Shown here: positions 42,800 to 52,246 of the stretch, piece after piece
How positions within the stretch are numbered: position 1 is the first letter of the stretch
How the letters are laid out: each line of letters starts with the position of its first letter
Assembly: GCF_002920615.1 (NCBI RefSeq)
Contig: NZ_PQSU01000012.1
Span: 1 to 64,000, forward strand
From: Streptomyces sp. Ru62
Lineage (GTDB): Bacteria > Actinomycetota > Actinomycetes > Streptomycetales > Streptomycetaceae
Length of the DNA stretch: 64,000 nucleotides
Reading direction: 5' to 3'
Translations under genes and position numbers: made by a program
Notes under the pieces: model-generated
Database searches by the model: none
Seen by the model: only the letters and a program-made list of their open reading frames with translations
Told to the model about the DNA's origin: nothing

Positions 42800-44086
42800 A
42801 TGAGCCCCCTGGAACCACCCCGCGCACGCCGGGTCGCGGTGCTCGGCGGCACCCGCGTCCCGTTCGCCCGCTCCGACGGCCCCTACGCCACCGCGAGCAA
42901 CCAGGAGATGCTGACCGCCGCCCTGAACGGCCTCACCGACCGCTACGACCTCCACGGCCCCGGCGCAGTCGGCGAGTTCGTCGCCGGCGCGGTCCTCAAG
43001 CACAGCCGGGACTTCAACCTGGCCCGCGAGACCGTGCTCGGCTCCCGGCTGGACCCGCGCACCCCCGCCTACGACATCCAGCAGGCCTGCGGCACCGGAC
43101 TCCAGGCCGTCATCGCCGCCGCCAACAAGATCGCCCTCGGCCAGACCGAGTCGGCGGTGGCGGGCGGCGCCGACACGGCGAGCGACGCGCCCCTCGGCGT
43201 CAACGACGGCCTCCGCCGCATCCTCCTGGAAGCCCGCCGGGCGAAGTCCGCGTCCGCCCGCCTGAAGGCGCTGGCCCGCATCCGCCCCGCGCACCTGGTC
43301 CCGGACATCCCGCGCAACGCCGAGCCGCGCACCGGCCTGTCGATGGGCGAGCACGCGGCGGTCACCGCCCGCGCCTGGGGCATCTCCCGCCGCGCCCAGG
43401 ACGAACTGGCGGCCACCAGCCACCGGCGCCTCGCCGCCGCCTACGAGCGGGGCTTCTTCACGGACCTGGTGATCCCCTTCCGGGGTCTGGAGCGGGACCA
43501 GAACCTGCGCCCGGACTCCACTCCCGAGAAACTGGCCGCCCTGAAGCCGGTGTTCGGCGCGGACCACCCCGACCCCACCATGACGGCCGGCAATTCCACC
43601 CCCCTGACGGACGGCGCCGCCCTCGTCCTGCTGGCGAGCGAGGAGTGGGCCGAGGCCCGCGGCCTGGAACCGCTCGCGTACCTGACCGCGTACGAGACGG
43701 CGGCCGTCGACTTCGTCCACGGGGACGTGAGGGACGGCGAGGACGGCCTGCTGATGGCACCGGCGTACGCGGTCCCGCGCCTGCTGGAGCGCACCGGCCT
43801 GGACCTGGCCGACTTCGACCTGGTGGAGATCCACGAGGCCTTCGCCTCCCAGGTGCTGGCCACGCTCGCGGCCTGGGAGAAGCGGGGCCTGCCACCCGTG
43901 GACCGCGCGCGCCTGAACGCCACGGGCTCCTCCCTGGCCACGGGCCACCCCTTCGCGGCGACGGGCGCCCGCATCGTGGCCACCCTGGCCAGGCAGCTGG
44001 CGGAACGGGAGGGCCCGGGCAAGGGGCTGATCTCGGTCTGCGCGGCGGGCGGCCAGGGCGTGACGGCGATCCTGGAACGCCCCTGA
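42800..44086 (+). CDS. Acetyl-CoA acyltransferase (thiolase, FadA/FadI-like)
   Basis: A 428-residue thiolase that cleaves 3-ketoacyl-CoA or condenses acetyl-CoA. Catalytic residues are visible: nucleophilic Cys in IQQACGTGLQAV (about 94-105), His in LVEIHEAFASQVL, and second Cys in SVCAAGGQGVTAIL. The GNSTPLTDGA and GHPFAATGAR segments are also present. It is divergent from the FabG/MaoC pair across a shared operator and is followed by a long-chain acyl-CoA ligase, so the group looks like a fatty-acid degradation module. Confidence 0.93.
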   Translation: MSPLEPPRARRVAVLGGTRVPFARSDGPYATASNQEMLTAALNGLTDRYDLHGPGAVGEFVAGAVLKHSRDFNLARETVLGSRLDPRTPAYDIQQACGTGLQAVIAAANKIALGQTESAVAGGADTASDAPLGVNDGLRRILLEARRAKSASARLKALARIRPAHLVPDIPRNAEPRTGLSMGEHAAVTARAWGISRRAQDELAATSHRRLAAAYERGFFTDLVIPFRGLERDQNLRPDSTPEKLAALKPVFGADHPDPTMTAGNSTPLTDGAALVLLASEEWAEARGLEPLAYLTAYETAAVDFVHGDVRDGEDGLLMAPAYAVPRLLERTGLDLADFDLVEIHEAFASQVLATLAAWEKRGLPPVDRARLNATGSSLATGHPFAATGARIVATLARQLAEREGPGKGLISVCAAGGQGVTAILERP

Positions 44087-44243
44087 CACCGGGCGGACAG
44101 GCAAAGGAGACCAGGCAGAGCCGGGCACGTGGCGGGTAAAGGTGAGCACCCGTCACATAACCCCCGAGGCTGCACATCCCCGGCCCCGGATCATCCCCGA
44201 ACCCGCACAACCCCCTCACAGCGGAGCCGTACGATCACCTGCC

Positions 44244-44256
44244 TAACCAGCGGTAA
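44244..44256. promoter_or_regulatory. Possible related operator before the acyl-CoA ligase
   Basis: On the minus strand this reads TTACC-GCT-GGTTA, close to TTACC-GAA-GGTAA at 42732-42744 and offset only at the centre and one arm base. It is 54 bases upstream of the GTG of the ligase gene. Confidence 0.4.
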
Positions 44257-44310
44257 CCCCCTTTCCGTGAAAGGCTCACCGCAGGTGCACGCACGCCAGA
44301 GGAGCCGCCC

Positions 44311-46251
44311 GTGTCCACGTCGTACCCGACCCCGCCCACCTCCTCCGGCACCCCGGTCTCCGCCACCGACTACGACGGCCGCCCGGTCCTCGTCGAACCC
44401 GAGATACGCCGGCTCGACGGGGCCGTACGGGAAGTGGCCGTTCCCCCGTTCGCACCCCCGGTCACCCACGGCTCCCTCGCCGACCTCCCGTACGAGAACG
44501 CGGAGACCGCCCCCGACCAGGTCGTCCTCAGTCGCAAGCTCTCCGACGGCCGCTGGACGGACGTGACGGCCGCCCGCTTCGCCGCCGAGGTGCAGGCCGT
44601 GGCCAAGGGCCTGATCGCCGAAGGGCTGATGCCCGGCGACCGCATCGCCGTCATGTCCCGCACGACGTACGACTGGACCCTGCTCGACTTCGCCGCCTGG
44701 GCGGCCGGCCTGGTCACGGTCCCGGTCTACCCGACCTCCTCCGTCTTCCAGACCCGCTGGATCCTGCATGACTCCGGCGCGGTCGCCCTGGTCACCGAGA
44801 CCGCCGCCCAGGCCGCCGCCATCGGCCCCGAACTGGCCCACCTGCCCGACCTGCGCCACGTGTGGGTGATGGAGAAGGACCACGTGTCCCGTCTCGCCGA
44901 GGCGGGCGCACTCGTGCCCGAAGGCGAGACCGGCGTACGCCGGGGCATGCTCGGCCCCGACACGCTCGCCACCCTGATCTACACCTCGGGCACCACCGGC
45001 CGCCCCAAGGGCTGCGCCCTCTCGCACGGTAACTTCTTCGCCGAGGTCGACAACGCGATCGAACTCCTCCACCCCGTCTTCAAGGCGAAGGGCGAAGACC
45101 CGTCGGTCCTGCTCTTCCTCCCCATGTCCCACGTCTTCGGCCGCATGGTGGCCATCGCCTGCGTCCGCGCCCGGGTCCGCCTCGGCCACGCCCCGAGCCT
45201 GGCCCCGCAGGACCTCCTCCCGGACCTGGACGCCTTCAAGCCGACCTGCCTGCTGACCATCCCCTACATGCTGGAGAAGGTGTACAACTCGGCGCGCGCC
45301 AAGGCGGAGGCCGGCGGCCGCGCGTCGGTCTTCGACCGCGCGGCGGCCGTGGCCGAGCGCTACGGCGAGGCGCTGGAGGCCCGCCAGACCGGCGCGGGCA
45401 ACGGCCCGGGGCGCGCCCTGAAGACACAGCGCGCCTTCTACGACCCCCTCGTCTACCGCCGCCTGCGCGCCGCCATGGGAGGCCGCGTCCGGTACGCCAT
45501 CTGCGGCGGCTCCCCGCTCGGCCGGCGCCTCGCCGCGTTCTACGCCGGTGCGGGCATCGAGATCTTCGAGGGCTACGGCCTCACGGAGACCACCGGCGCC
45601 GCCACGGTCACCCCGCCCCTGAAGCCCCGCCTGGGCACGGTCGGCTGGCCGCTGCCCGGGACGCGGGTGAGGATCGCGGCGGACGGCGAGATCCTCATCG
45701 GCGGCGACCACGTGCTGCGCGGCTACTGGGACCCCCAGGCGGGCGGAGTGGTCCCCGCGACCCGCGACGGCTGGCTGCCGACGGGCGACCTCGGCGAACT
45801 GGACGACGAGGGCTACCTGACCATCACCGGCCGCAAGAAGGAACTCCTGATCACGGCGGGCGGCAAGTCGGTGGCCCCGGCCCCGCTGGAGAACTGGCTG
45901 CGCCAGCACCCGCTGATCTCCCAGGTGATGCTGGTGGGCGACGCCCGCCCCTACGTAGCGGCCCTGATCACCCTCGACCGCGACGGCATCACCCACTGGC
46001 GCCAGATGATCGGAAAGCACCCGGTACCTCCGGAACTCCTGGTGGACGACGAGGAGTTGAGGGAAGTCCTCCAGCGGGCGATCGACGAGGCGAACCGCAT
46101 GGTCTCCCGTCCCGAGTCCATCCGCCGCTTCGCCGTCCTCCCGGTCGACTTCACGGAGGCGGCCGGCCACCTGACCCCCTCCATGAAGCTGCGGCGCGAG
46201 CAGATCCTGCGGGACTTCGCGGCGGAGGTGGCGGGGTTGTACGAGCGCTGA
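44311..46251 (+). CDS. Long-chain fatty acid-CoA ligase (AMP-binding)
   Basis: A 646-residue ANL-superfamily ligase that activates fatty acids with ATP and CoA. Motifs: P-loop LIYTSGTTGRPKGCALSHGN (about 222-241), FLPMSHVFGRM, GYGLTETTGAATV, TGDLGELDDEGYLTITGRKK with the hinge, and the C-terminal Lys region TPSMKLRREQIL. The architecture is FadD15-like. It lies 225 bases after the thiolase and may share its regulator. Confidence 0.94.
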   Translation: MSTSYPTPPTSSGTPVSATDYDGRPVLVEPEIRRLDGAVREVAVPPFAPPVTHGSLADLPYENAETAPDQVVLSRKLSDGRWTDVTAARFAAEVQAVAKGLIAEGLMPGDRIAVMSRTTYDWTLLDFAAWAAGLVTVPVYPTSSVFQTRWILHDSGAVALVTETAAQAAAIGPELAHLPDLRHVWVMEKDHVSRLAEAGALVPEGETGVRRGMLGPDTLATLIYTSGTTGRPKGCALSHGNFFAEVDNAIELLHPVFKAKGEDPSVLLFLPMSHVFGRMVAIACVRARVRLGHAPSLAPQDLLPDLDAFKPTCLLTIPYMLEKVYNSARAKAEAGGRASVFDRAAAVAERYGEALEARQTGAGNGPGRALKTQRAFYDPLVYRRLRAAMGGRVRYAICGGSPLGRRLAAFYAGAGIEIFEGYGLTETTGAATVTPPLKPRLGTVGWPLPGTRVRIAADGEILIGGDHVLRGYWDPQAGGVVPATRDGWLPTGDLGELDDEGYLTITGRKKELLITAGGKSVAPAPLENWLRQHPLISQVMLVGDARPYVAALITLDRDGITHWRQMIGKHPVPPELLVDDEELREVLQRAIDEANRMVSRPESIRRFAVLPVDFTEAAGHLTPSMKLRREQILRDFAAEVAGLYER

Positions 46252-46463
46252 GGGGCTGATCGGCCCCGGCCAAACGGTCGCTTCACAGCAACGGCTACGG
46301 TCGGCACCCGCTCCTCGCTGGTCCCACCTCCTCCGGACTCGGTGGGGCGGGGAGCGGGTTGCCGCCTGGGTCGGTCGCGGCCCGCTCACGATCCTCGCGC
46401 GCCGTGCTGAGCCCAGTCAATCCTTGGGTTTCCTCACCAACCCCCAGTGTTAGCTTGGGTCTT

Positions 46464-47345
46464 GTGACCCTGGAAGACCTCCGCGTGTTCATCGCTGTGT
46501 GCCGTGCCGGCAGCCTCAGCTCGGTCGCCCGTGACCTCGGCCGCACCCAGTCCGCCGTCAGCCAGCACGTCAAGCGACTGGAGCGGGAGACCGGCGTGGC
46601 CCTGCTGGAACGCCGGCCGCGCGGGGTCGTACCGACGCAGGCCGGCCGGATACTGGAGGCCGCCGCGGGCGAGGGCATCAACGCCCTGGACGTCGCCGTA
46701 CGAGAGCTGCGCGACCTGGTCGACGGCCACAGCGGGTACGTCCGTGTGGCCACCGGCGCGACGACCGTCCGGCACTTCATGTCCGACGCGGTCGTCGCGT
46801 TCCGCCGCCGCCACCCCAAGGTCAACCTGGACTTCCGCACGGTCAGTTCGGGCCGGGGCAGCTTCGACGCCCTCGCCGACGGCACGCTGGACCTCGCGTG
46901 GATCACCATCGGCCCACCGGTCCGGGGCATCGAACAGCGGACGGTCGCGGAGCTGCCGTGGCTCCTCGCCGTCCGGGCGGACGACCCGCTGGCCGGCCGC
47001 CCGCACCTGGACCCGGCCGAGCTGTCCGACGCCCGGGTCATCCGGCTCCCGCCGAACTCCACGTCCGCCGCCCACCTGGAAGCGGCGTGCGCCGAACGCG
47101 GCGTGCGGTTCGCCTACGAGCCGAGCGTGGCCGACTGGGACACGGCCCTGCTGCTCGCCGAGCTGGGGATCGGAAGGGCGGTCGTACCGGCCGTACCGGG
47201 GCTGCCGGTCCCCGGCGACGGCCCGCTGCGCCTGATCCCGCTGCCCGGCCTGCGTCCCCTCCCCGTCGGCTGGGCCGTCCGCCGCTGGGACGCGCTCAGC
47301 CCGCCGGCCCGCGCCTTCGCGGACACGGTCGCCGCGTTGCGCTGA
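46464..47345 (+). CDS. LysR family regulator
   Basis: A 293-residue LysR regulator: N-terminal winged helix (LEDLRVFIAVCRAGSLSSVARDLGRTQSAVSQHVKRLE, about 3-40) and a two-lobed ligand domain (about 88-290). The GTG at 46464 is chosen because TTAGCT lies just upstream and the HTH starts here; an ORF extension to 46359 has no family match. Target unknown. Its 3' end overlaps the convergent RsbW-like gene by 50 bases. Confidence 0.9.
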   Translation: MTLEDLRVFIAVCRAGSLSSVARDLGRTQSAVSQHVKRLERETGVALLERRPRGVVPTQAGRILEAAAGEGINALDVAVRELRDLVDGHSGYVRVATGATTVRHFMSDAVVAFRRRHPKVNLDFRTVSSGRGSFDALADGTLDLAWITIGPPVRGIEQRTVAELPWLLAVRADDPLAGRPHLDPAELSDARVIRLPPNSTSAAHLEAACAERGVRFAYEPSVADWDTALLLAELGIGRAVVPAVPGLPVPGDGPLRLIPLPGLRPLPVGWAVRRWDALSPPARAFADTVAALR

Positions 47346-47760
47346 GCGCCAGCTCCACCCAGACCGTCTTGCCGACGTCCCGCTCGGACACGCCCCACAG
47401 TGTGGCCAGCACCTGTACGACGACGAGACCCCGGCCGTTCTCGTCCTCCAACCCCCCGTCGAGGAAGCGGAGGGCGCGGTCGCCCCGGGCGTCGCTCACC
47501 TCGATACGCAAGGTGTCCTTGGCGGGGAGCAGCGCCAGCCGCAGTTCGAAGTCCCGGCCCGGTACGCGACCGTGGGTGACGGCGTTGGCGGCGAGCTCCG
47601 CCACGACGAGCTGGGCGGTGTGGCTGAGGTCGCCGTCGTGGGGATACCCCCAGGTGGCGAGCGCGGTACCGGTGAGCCGACGGGCCAGTCGGGCGCCCCG
47701 GGGAGTCGAGCTGAGCCGTTGGACGAGTTCGGTTGTGGGGGTGGAGATTTCTACGTTCAC
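47296..47760 (-). CDS. RsbW-like ATP-binding protein (HATPase_c_2)
   Basis: A 154-residue GHKL ATPase of the anti-sigma/stress type common in Streptomyces. N-box AQLVVAELAANAVTHG, then SDARGDRALR, and G-box GGLEDENGRGLVVVQVLAT are present. It is divergent from an XRE regulator gene followed by a DUF397 gene. This triplet is the arrangement of the abaA/whiJ-type developmental loci, where the small DUF397 protein and XRE protein act together. Confidence 0.88.
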   Translation of the reverse strand: MNVEISTPTTELVQRLSSTPRGARLARRLTGTALATWGYPHDGDLSHTAQLVVAELAANAVTHGRVPGRDFELRLALLPAKDTLRIEVSDARGDRALRFLDGGLEDENGRGLVVVQVLATLWGVSERDVGKTVWVELALSATRRPCPRRRGPAG

Positions 47761-47867
47761 ATCACCGAGCGTGGTCGCTTCTCCCTACGCTGACCAGGGG
47801 AGACCTGGCGACTGTACGTAGTCGTACGGGTGCGTCTAGTGGGAGTACGGGTCAGTCGGAGGGGCGC

Positions 47868-48731
47868 GTGACGGAGGAGAGCGAGCGGAGGCCGGAGACG
47901 CCGGCGGAGGAGAACGGCTCGGCTGGGGTGTTCGCCGTACTGGGCAAGCAGCTGAAGCTGATGCGGGAGCGGGCGGGGCTGAACCAGCGGGAGTTCGGCC
48001 AGTTGGTGGGGTACGGCCCGGACCAGATCTCCGCGATGGAGCGAGGGGTGCGTACGCCGAGGCCGGAGTTCCTGCGGCGGGCCGACGAGATCCTGGGCGC
48101 CAACGGCATGTTCATCGCGGTCATCCCGGAGGTGGAGGAGGCGATGACCAGGGCGCGGACACGGCATCCCGAGTGGTACCGGGGTTATGCGGTGCTGGAG
48201 GCGCAGGCAGTGTCCCTGCACGACTACAGCACCATGGGCGTGCTGGGCCTGCTCCAGACCGAGGATTATGCGCGCGCGGTGTTCACCCAGCGGCACCCGC
48301 CCCTGGACGAGGAGACCATCGAGAAGCGGGTGGCCGACCGGCTGTCACGCCAGCAGATCTTCGAGCAGTGGCCACCGCCCGAGTTCAGCTTCGTCATCGA
48401 ACAGGCGGTGCTGGAGCGGCCGATCGGGGGGCCGCAGGTGCACCGCGGCCAGCTACAGCAGCTGCTGCGACTCGGGCGCATGCGCAACGTGCAGCTTCAG
48501 ATCATGCCGACGGGCCGCGAGAATCACCCATCACTTGGTGGTTCGTTCACCTTGCTCATCCCTAAGGGGAAGGAGCAGGTTGCATACATGGAGATCCAGG
48601 GCTACCCCAAGCTGATCAGTGATCGAGAACAGGTCCGCGTCCTCGCCGCTCGCTATGGGATCATCCGGGCGCAGGCCCTCAACCCGTACGAGTCCTTGGA
48701 CTTGATCGAGAAGATGCTGGAAGAGCAATGA
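47868..48731 (+). CDS. XRE regulator with DUF5753 C-terminal domain (WhiJ-like)
   Basis: A 287-residue protein with an N-terminal helix-turn-helix (LGKQLKLMRERAGLNQREFGQLVGYGPDQISAMERGVRTP, about 25-65) and a C-terminal DUF5753 domain (about 95-280; YSTMGVLGLLQTEDYARAVF, RLSRQQIF). GGAGGGG precedes the GTG. Its stop overlaps the DUF397 gene (ATGA). Streptomyces genomes carry many such pairs that modulate development and secondary metabolism. Confidence 0.92.
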   Translation: MTEESERRPETPAEENGSAGVFAVLGKQLKLMRERAGLNQREFGQLVGYGPDQISAMERGVRTPRPEFLRRADEILGANGMFIAVIPEVEEAMTRARTRHPEWYRGYAVLEAQAVSLHDYSTMGVLGLLQTEDYARAVFTQRHPPLDEETIEKRVADRLSRQQIFEQWPPPEFSFVIEQAVLERPIGGPQVHRGQLQQLLRLGRMRNVQLQIMPTGRENHPSLGGSFTLLIPKGKEQVAYMEIQGYPKLISDREQVRVLAARYGIIRAQALNPYESLDLIEKMLEEQ

Positions 48732-48925
48732 CCATAGACCAGTTGAGCTGGCGTAAGTCCAGTTACAGCGACGGCGAAGGCGGCCAGTGCCTGGAAGTGG
48801 CCGCCCACCCCACCGCCATCCACATCCGCGACTCGAAGCAACCCCTCGCCGCCCACCTCACCGTCACCCCGTCCGCCTGGTCAGCCTTCCTTCTGGGCGA
48901 GAAGGAACGCCTGCGGGACGGGTGA
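48728..48925 (+). CDS. DUF397 small protein
   Basis: A 65-residue partner protein with the family signature LSWRKSSYSDGEGGQCLEVA and a closing VTPSAWSAFL. In the known pairs the DUF397 protein binds and controls the XRE regulator encoded upstream. Translationally coupled to it by ATGA. Its last 45 bases overlap the convergent methyltransferase gene. Confidence 0.92.
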   Translation: MTIDQLSWRKSSYSDGEGGQCLEVAAHPTAIHIRDSKQPLAAHLTVTPSAWSAFLLGEKERLRDG

Positions 48926-49513
48926 TTCGCCGCGCGTCACCTCGGGCCCCCGCACGGTGGTGGAGCGGACGGTGAGGCCCGCCCCCGACAACAGCTCCGC
49001 CATCTGCTCGGGGCGGCGCCGCTCGTAGTCCAGGGTCACGTCGTGACCGAAGGGGTGTTCGAGGCGGAGCGGTTCGTCGCCGACCTGGAAGGCGAGGAGG
49101 AGGCGCCCGCCGGGGGCCAGTACGCGGTGGAACTCGGCGAACAGGTCCGGGAGTTCGTCCACGGGTGTGTGGATGCTGGAGTACCAGGAGACCACCCCGG
49201 CCAGCGAACCGTCGGCGACGGACAGCTCCCGCATGGACCCCTGTTCGAACCGCAGTGCGGGGTACCGGCGGCGGGCGATGGCGATCATGGCGTCCGAGAG
49301 GTCGACGCCGAAGACGGACAGGCCCAGACCGGCCAGGTGCGCGGTGACGTCGCCGGGGCCGCAGCCGAGATCGGCCACCGTGCCGTCGGGGCCGACCTGT
49401 TCGGCGTACGCGCTGAGGAGGGCCCGTTCCAGGGGCCGTTCGGCGAGGGGGTCGCGGAAGTGGTCGGCGTAGTCCTCGGCGATGGTGTCGTAGAAGGCGC
49501 GGGTGTCGGTCAT
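48881..49513 (-). CDS. Class I SAM-dependent methyltransferase
   Basis: A 210-residue methyltransferase with the Rossmann SAM site VADLGCGPGDVTAHLAGLG (about 44-62), the acidic second strand VFGVDLSDAMI, GSMRELSVADGSLAGVVSW for motif II and LAPGGRLLLAFQVGDE. The substrate is unknown and the neighbours give no clue. Convergent with the DUF397 gene and divergent from the kinase gene. Confidence 0.9.
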   Translation of the reverse strand: MTDTRAFYDTIAEDYADHFRDPLAERPLERALLSAYAEQVGPDGTVADLGCGPGDVTAHLAGLGLSVFGVDLSDAMIAIARRRYPALRFEQGSMRELSVADGSLAGVVSWYSSIHTPVDELPDLFAEFHRVLAPGGRLLLAFQVGDEPLRLEHPFGHDVTLDYERRRPEQMAELLSGAGLTVRSTTVRGPEVTRGESPVPQAFLLAQKEG

Positions 49514-49596
49514 GGGCAGGGACCGTAGCGGCCCGCACTGACACTCCGCTTAGGCTGCTGCCGTTGGCCAACGCATCAACTGGGGGGTACGGGCCG

Positions 49597-51234
49597 GTGA
49601 ACCAGTCGACGGAGGTGTTCCAGCCACTCCAGGCGGACGACCCACCGGTGGTGGCGGGCTACCGGCTCGCCGCACGGCTGGGCGCGGGCGGCATGGGACG
49701 GGTCTACCTGTCCCACACGCAGGGCGGACGGCCCGTCGCGCTGAAGGTCGTACGGCCGGAGCTGGCGGACGACCCGGATTTCCGGCGGCGGTTCGGCAGG
49801 GAGATCAAGGCGGCCCGGCGGGTGCGGGGGGCGTACACGGCGGAGCTGATCGACGCCGACGCCGACGGCGTACCGCCGTGGCTGGCCACGCTGTACGTGC
49901 CGGGGCCGTCCCTGACGGAGGCCGTGGCCCGGCGCGGGCCGTTGCCGGTGCCGGCCGTGCTGTGGTTGATGGCGGGGGTGGCCGAGGCGCTTCAGGCCAT
50001 CCACGCCGAGGGCATCGTGCACCGGGACCTGAAGCCGTCGAACGTGCTGCTGGCCGCCGACGGTCCCCGGGTGATCGACTTCGGTATCGCGCTGGCCGCC
50101 GACGGGACCTCGTACACGGCGACGGGCGGCACGATCGGCACGCCCTCGTTCATGGCTCCGGAGCAGGCGTCCGGGGGCGAGGTGACGGCGGCGACCGACG
50201 TCTTCGCGCTCGGGCAGACGGCCGCGTTCGCGGCGCTGGGCAGACCGCTGTACGGGGACGGGCCGGCCGTCAACGTGCTGTACCGGATCGTGCACGAGGA
50301 CCCCGGCCTGGACCTGCTGCCCGAGCCGTTGCGTCCGCTGCTCGCCCGGTGCCTGGCCGCCGATCCGGCGGAGCGGGCCACTCCGGCGGAGGTCGTGGAG
50401 TGGTGCCGGCGGCGGCTGGGCGCGGACGCCGACGCGGGCGGGGGACCGGCCGTGTGGCGGGAGATCACCGGACCGGAGGTCGTGGTTCCGGCGCCCGTAC
50501 CCGAGCCGACCCCGGCGTACGCCCGGCAGCTGCTGATCGCGCCGGCCGGCTGGCCGCAGCCGACGCCGGAGCAGCGGAAGGCCCGCCGCCGGCGCGCCGC
50601 GCTGATCTCTGTCGCGGGTGTGGCGGGCGGCGCGCTGCTGGTGGCCCTCCTGGCGTGGTCGGTCATGGACGCGAAGGGCCGGGCCGGCGGGCGGGACACG
50701 GCGGGCTCCCGGACGTCGGCCGCGGGACAGTCGCCGAGATCGTCGGCGCCCTCGTCCGCGTCGAACGCCAAGGACTCGTCGGGCTCCGGTGCCGCCGCTG
50801 ATGGTGCGCCCGGCGCGGCGCAGTCCCCCTCGCCCTCGCTGTCACAGCCGCAGGCCGAGCCGTACGCCCCGCTGATGGTGGACGCGAAGCACCCGATCAG
50901 CATCAAGGACCCGTTCGGCAAGCCGAGGAACGACAAGGGGGCCATCCGTTTCGGCTGCAAGACGTCCAGCTGCGAACTCGAAAGTGACGGCAGCGTGTTC
51001 GTCCAGATGATCGGCGGACACGGCACCACCCTCGACGAGTGCCGTCTCTTCCTCAAGCACGCCACCGACCACGACTTGTCGCTGGCCGCGTCGGCGGCCG
51101 GTACCGAGATCTGCATCAAGCACCCCTCGGGGGACATCGCGCTGTTCACGATCCAGACGAAGTCGACCGCGCTGCCCGACATCGGTTTCGTCTCGGGCGA
51201 CCTCGCGGTATGGCGAAAGGCCGCCAGGCCCTAA
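49597..51234 (+). CDS. Membrane Ser/Thr protein kinase (PknB-like)
   Basis: A 545-residue Hanks-type kinase. Catalytic domain about 18-275: glycine loop LGAGGMGRVYLS, Lys in PVALKVVRPE, HRDLKPSNV, DFGIAL (DFG), and the activation segment GTPSFMAPEQASG. A linker rich in Pro/Ala follows, then one membrane helix (about 345-365), a Ser/Ala-rich spacer, and an extracellular domain of about 110 residues with a Cys pair (FGCKTSSCELES) and two more Cys, with no PASTA repeats. The GTG at 49597 follows a GGGGGG stretch; a TTG at 49564 is less likely. Confidence 0.92.
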   Translation: MNQSTEVFQPLQADDPPVVAGYRLAARLGAGGMGRVYLSHTQGGRPVALKVVRPELADDPDFRRRFGREIKAARRVRGAYTAELIDADADGVPPWLATLYVPGPSLTEAVARRGPLPVPAVLWLMAGVAEALQAIHAEGIVHRDLKPSNVLLAADGPRVIDFGIALAADGTSYTATGGTIGTPSFMAPEQASGGEVTAATDVFALGQTAAFAALGRPLYGDGPAVNVLYRIVHEDPGLDLLPEPLRPLLARCLAADPAERATPAEVVEWCRRRLGADADAGGGPAVWREITGPEVVVPAPVPEPTPAYARQLLIAPAGWPQPTPEQRKARRRRAALISVAGVAGGALLVALLAWSVMDAKGRAGGRDTAGSRTSAAGQSPRSSAPSSASNAKDSSGSGAAADGAPGAAQSPSPSLSQPQAEPYAPLMVDAKHPISIKDPFGKPRNDKGAIRFGCKTSSCELESDGSVFVQMIGGHGTTLDECRLFLKHATDHDLSLAASAAGTEICIKHPSGDIALFTIQTKSTALPDIGFVSGDLAVWRKAARP

Positions 51235-51545
51235 CCCACCCCCACCATCCGCAACACCGCCGTCGTCGTAGCCGCCCCCAGCACCACCACGGCGAACGGT
51301 GCCCGGCGCCAGGCCAGGACGGCGCCCACCAGCACCCCGGTGGGGCGGGCCCAGCCCGCGAAGCCGCCGGACTCGGTCAGCGCGCCCGTGGCCAGCAGGG
51401 CGACCAGGAGGACCACCGCGCCCGCCGAGGCCAGTTCCTGGACGCGGGGCGGGACGGTGACCCGGCCGTGCAGGACCGGGCCGACCAGCCGGAAGGCGTA
51501 CGTGCCGACGGCCAGTGCGAGGATCACGGCGAGCGTGGTGTTCAT
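51231..51545 (-). CDS. azlD: AzlD family branched-chain amino acid exporter subunit
   Basis: A 104-residue membrane protein with about four helices, opening LAVILALAVGTYAFRLVGPVL and carrying PPRVQELASAGAVVLLVALLAT, the AzlD pattern. It acts with AzlC to export branched-chain amino acids. The ATG lies inside the azlC stop (ATGA). Its 3' end overlaps the convergent kinase gene by four bases. Confidence 0.9.
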   Translation of the reverse strand: MNTTLAVILALAVGTYAFRLVGPVLHGRVTVPPRVQELASAGAVVLLVALLATGALTESGGFAGWARPTGVLVGAVLAWRRAPFAVVVLGAATTTAVLRMVGVG

Positions 51546-52246
51546 GCGGCGGCTCCCCGGTCGGTCGGGCGGCGGTGCAGGAGAAGACCCGTCAGGGCCA
51601 GCAGGACCGGGACCCCGGCCGGGACGGCGGGCGTGGCCGCCAGGGCCAGGACGGCGCCGAGCAGGGCGCACCGCCGTACCGTCGCGTCCGCGCGGAGGGC
51701 GGGCAGGACCAGGGCGACGAGGACGGCGGGGAACGCGGCGTCCAGGCCGTAGCGGGCGGTGTCGCCGAGGGCGCTGCCCGCGAGCGCGCCGGCCAGGACG
51801 CCGGTGTTCCACACGGCGAACAGGCCGAGCCCGGACATCCAGAACGCCCGGCGCTGCCGTACCGGGTCGGACTGGGCGAGGGCGAAGGCGACCGTCTCGT
51901 CGGTGACCAGGTGGGCGCCGAGGAAGCGGGCCGCGCGGCCCGTGCCGATGATCTCGGCGACGGCCAGGCTGAAGGCCGCCGTGCGGGTGTTGAGCAGCAG
52001 CCCGGTGGCCACGGCGGCGACGGGGCCGCCCCCGGCGAGCAGCACGCCCACCGCGCTGAACTGGGCCGAGCCCGCGTAGACCACCAGCGACATCAGCACC
52101 GGCACCCACAGCGGCAGCCCGCCGGCGACGGAGACGGCGCCGAACGAGACGCCGACGATGCCGCTGGCCAGCCAGACGAGCGAGCTGTCACGGAGGAGGG
52201 AGCGGTCCGTGTCCCGATCGGGCGGTGTTCGTTGTGGCGAACGCAT
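51542..52246 (-). CDS. azlC: AzlC family branched-chain amino acid exporter subunit
   Basis: A 234-residue membrane protein with six to seven helices. SGIVGVSFGAVSVAGGLPLW, VYAGSAQFSAVGVLLAGGG and LLNTRTAAFSLAVAEIIG are AzlC hallmarks. It is divergent from an XRE-cupin regulator, the usual partner for AzlCD, which probably represses it. GTTCG/CGAAC symmetry overlaps the start region. Confidence 0.92.
   Translation of the reverse strand: MRSPQRTPPDRDTDRSLLRDSSLVWLASGIVGVSFGAVSVAGGLPLWVPVLMSLVVYAGSAQFSAVGVLLAGGGPVAAVATGLLLNTRTAAFSLAVAEIIGTGRAARFLGAHLVTDETVAFALAQSDPVRQRRAFWMSGLGLFAVWNTGVLAGALAGSALGDTARYGLDAAFPAVLVALVLPALRADATVRRCALLGAVLALAATPAVPAGVPVLLALTGLLLHRRPTDRGAAA

Noticed and set aside
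42672..42852. N-terminal extension of the FabG-like protein
   Set aside because: It would run through the double operator and into the divergent thiolase gene.
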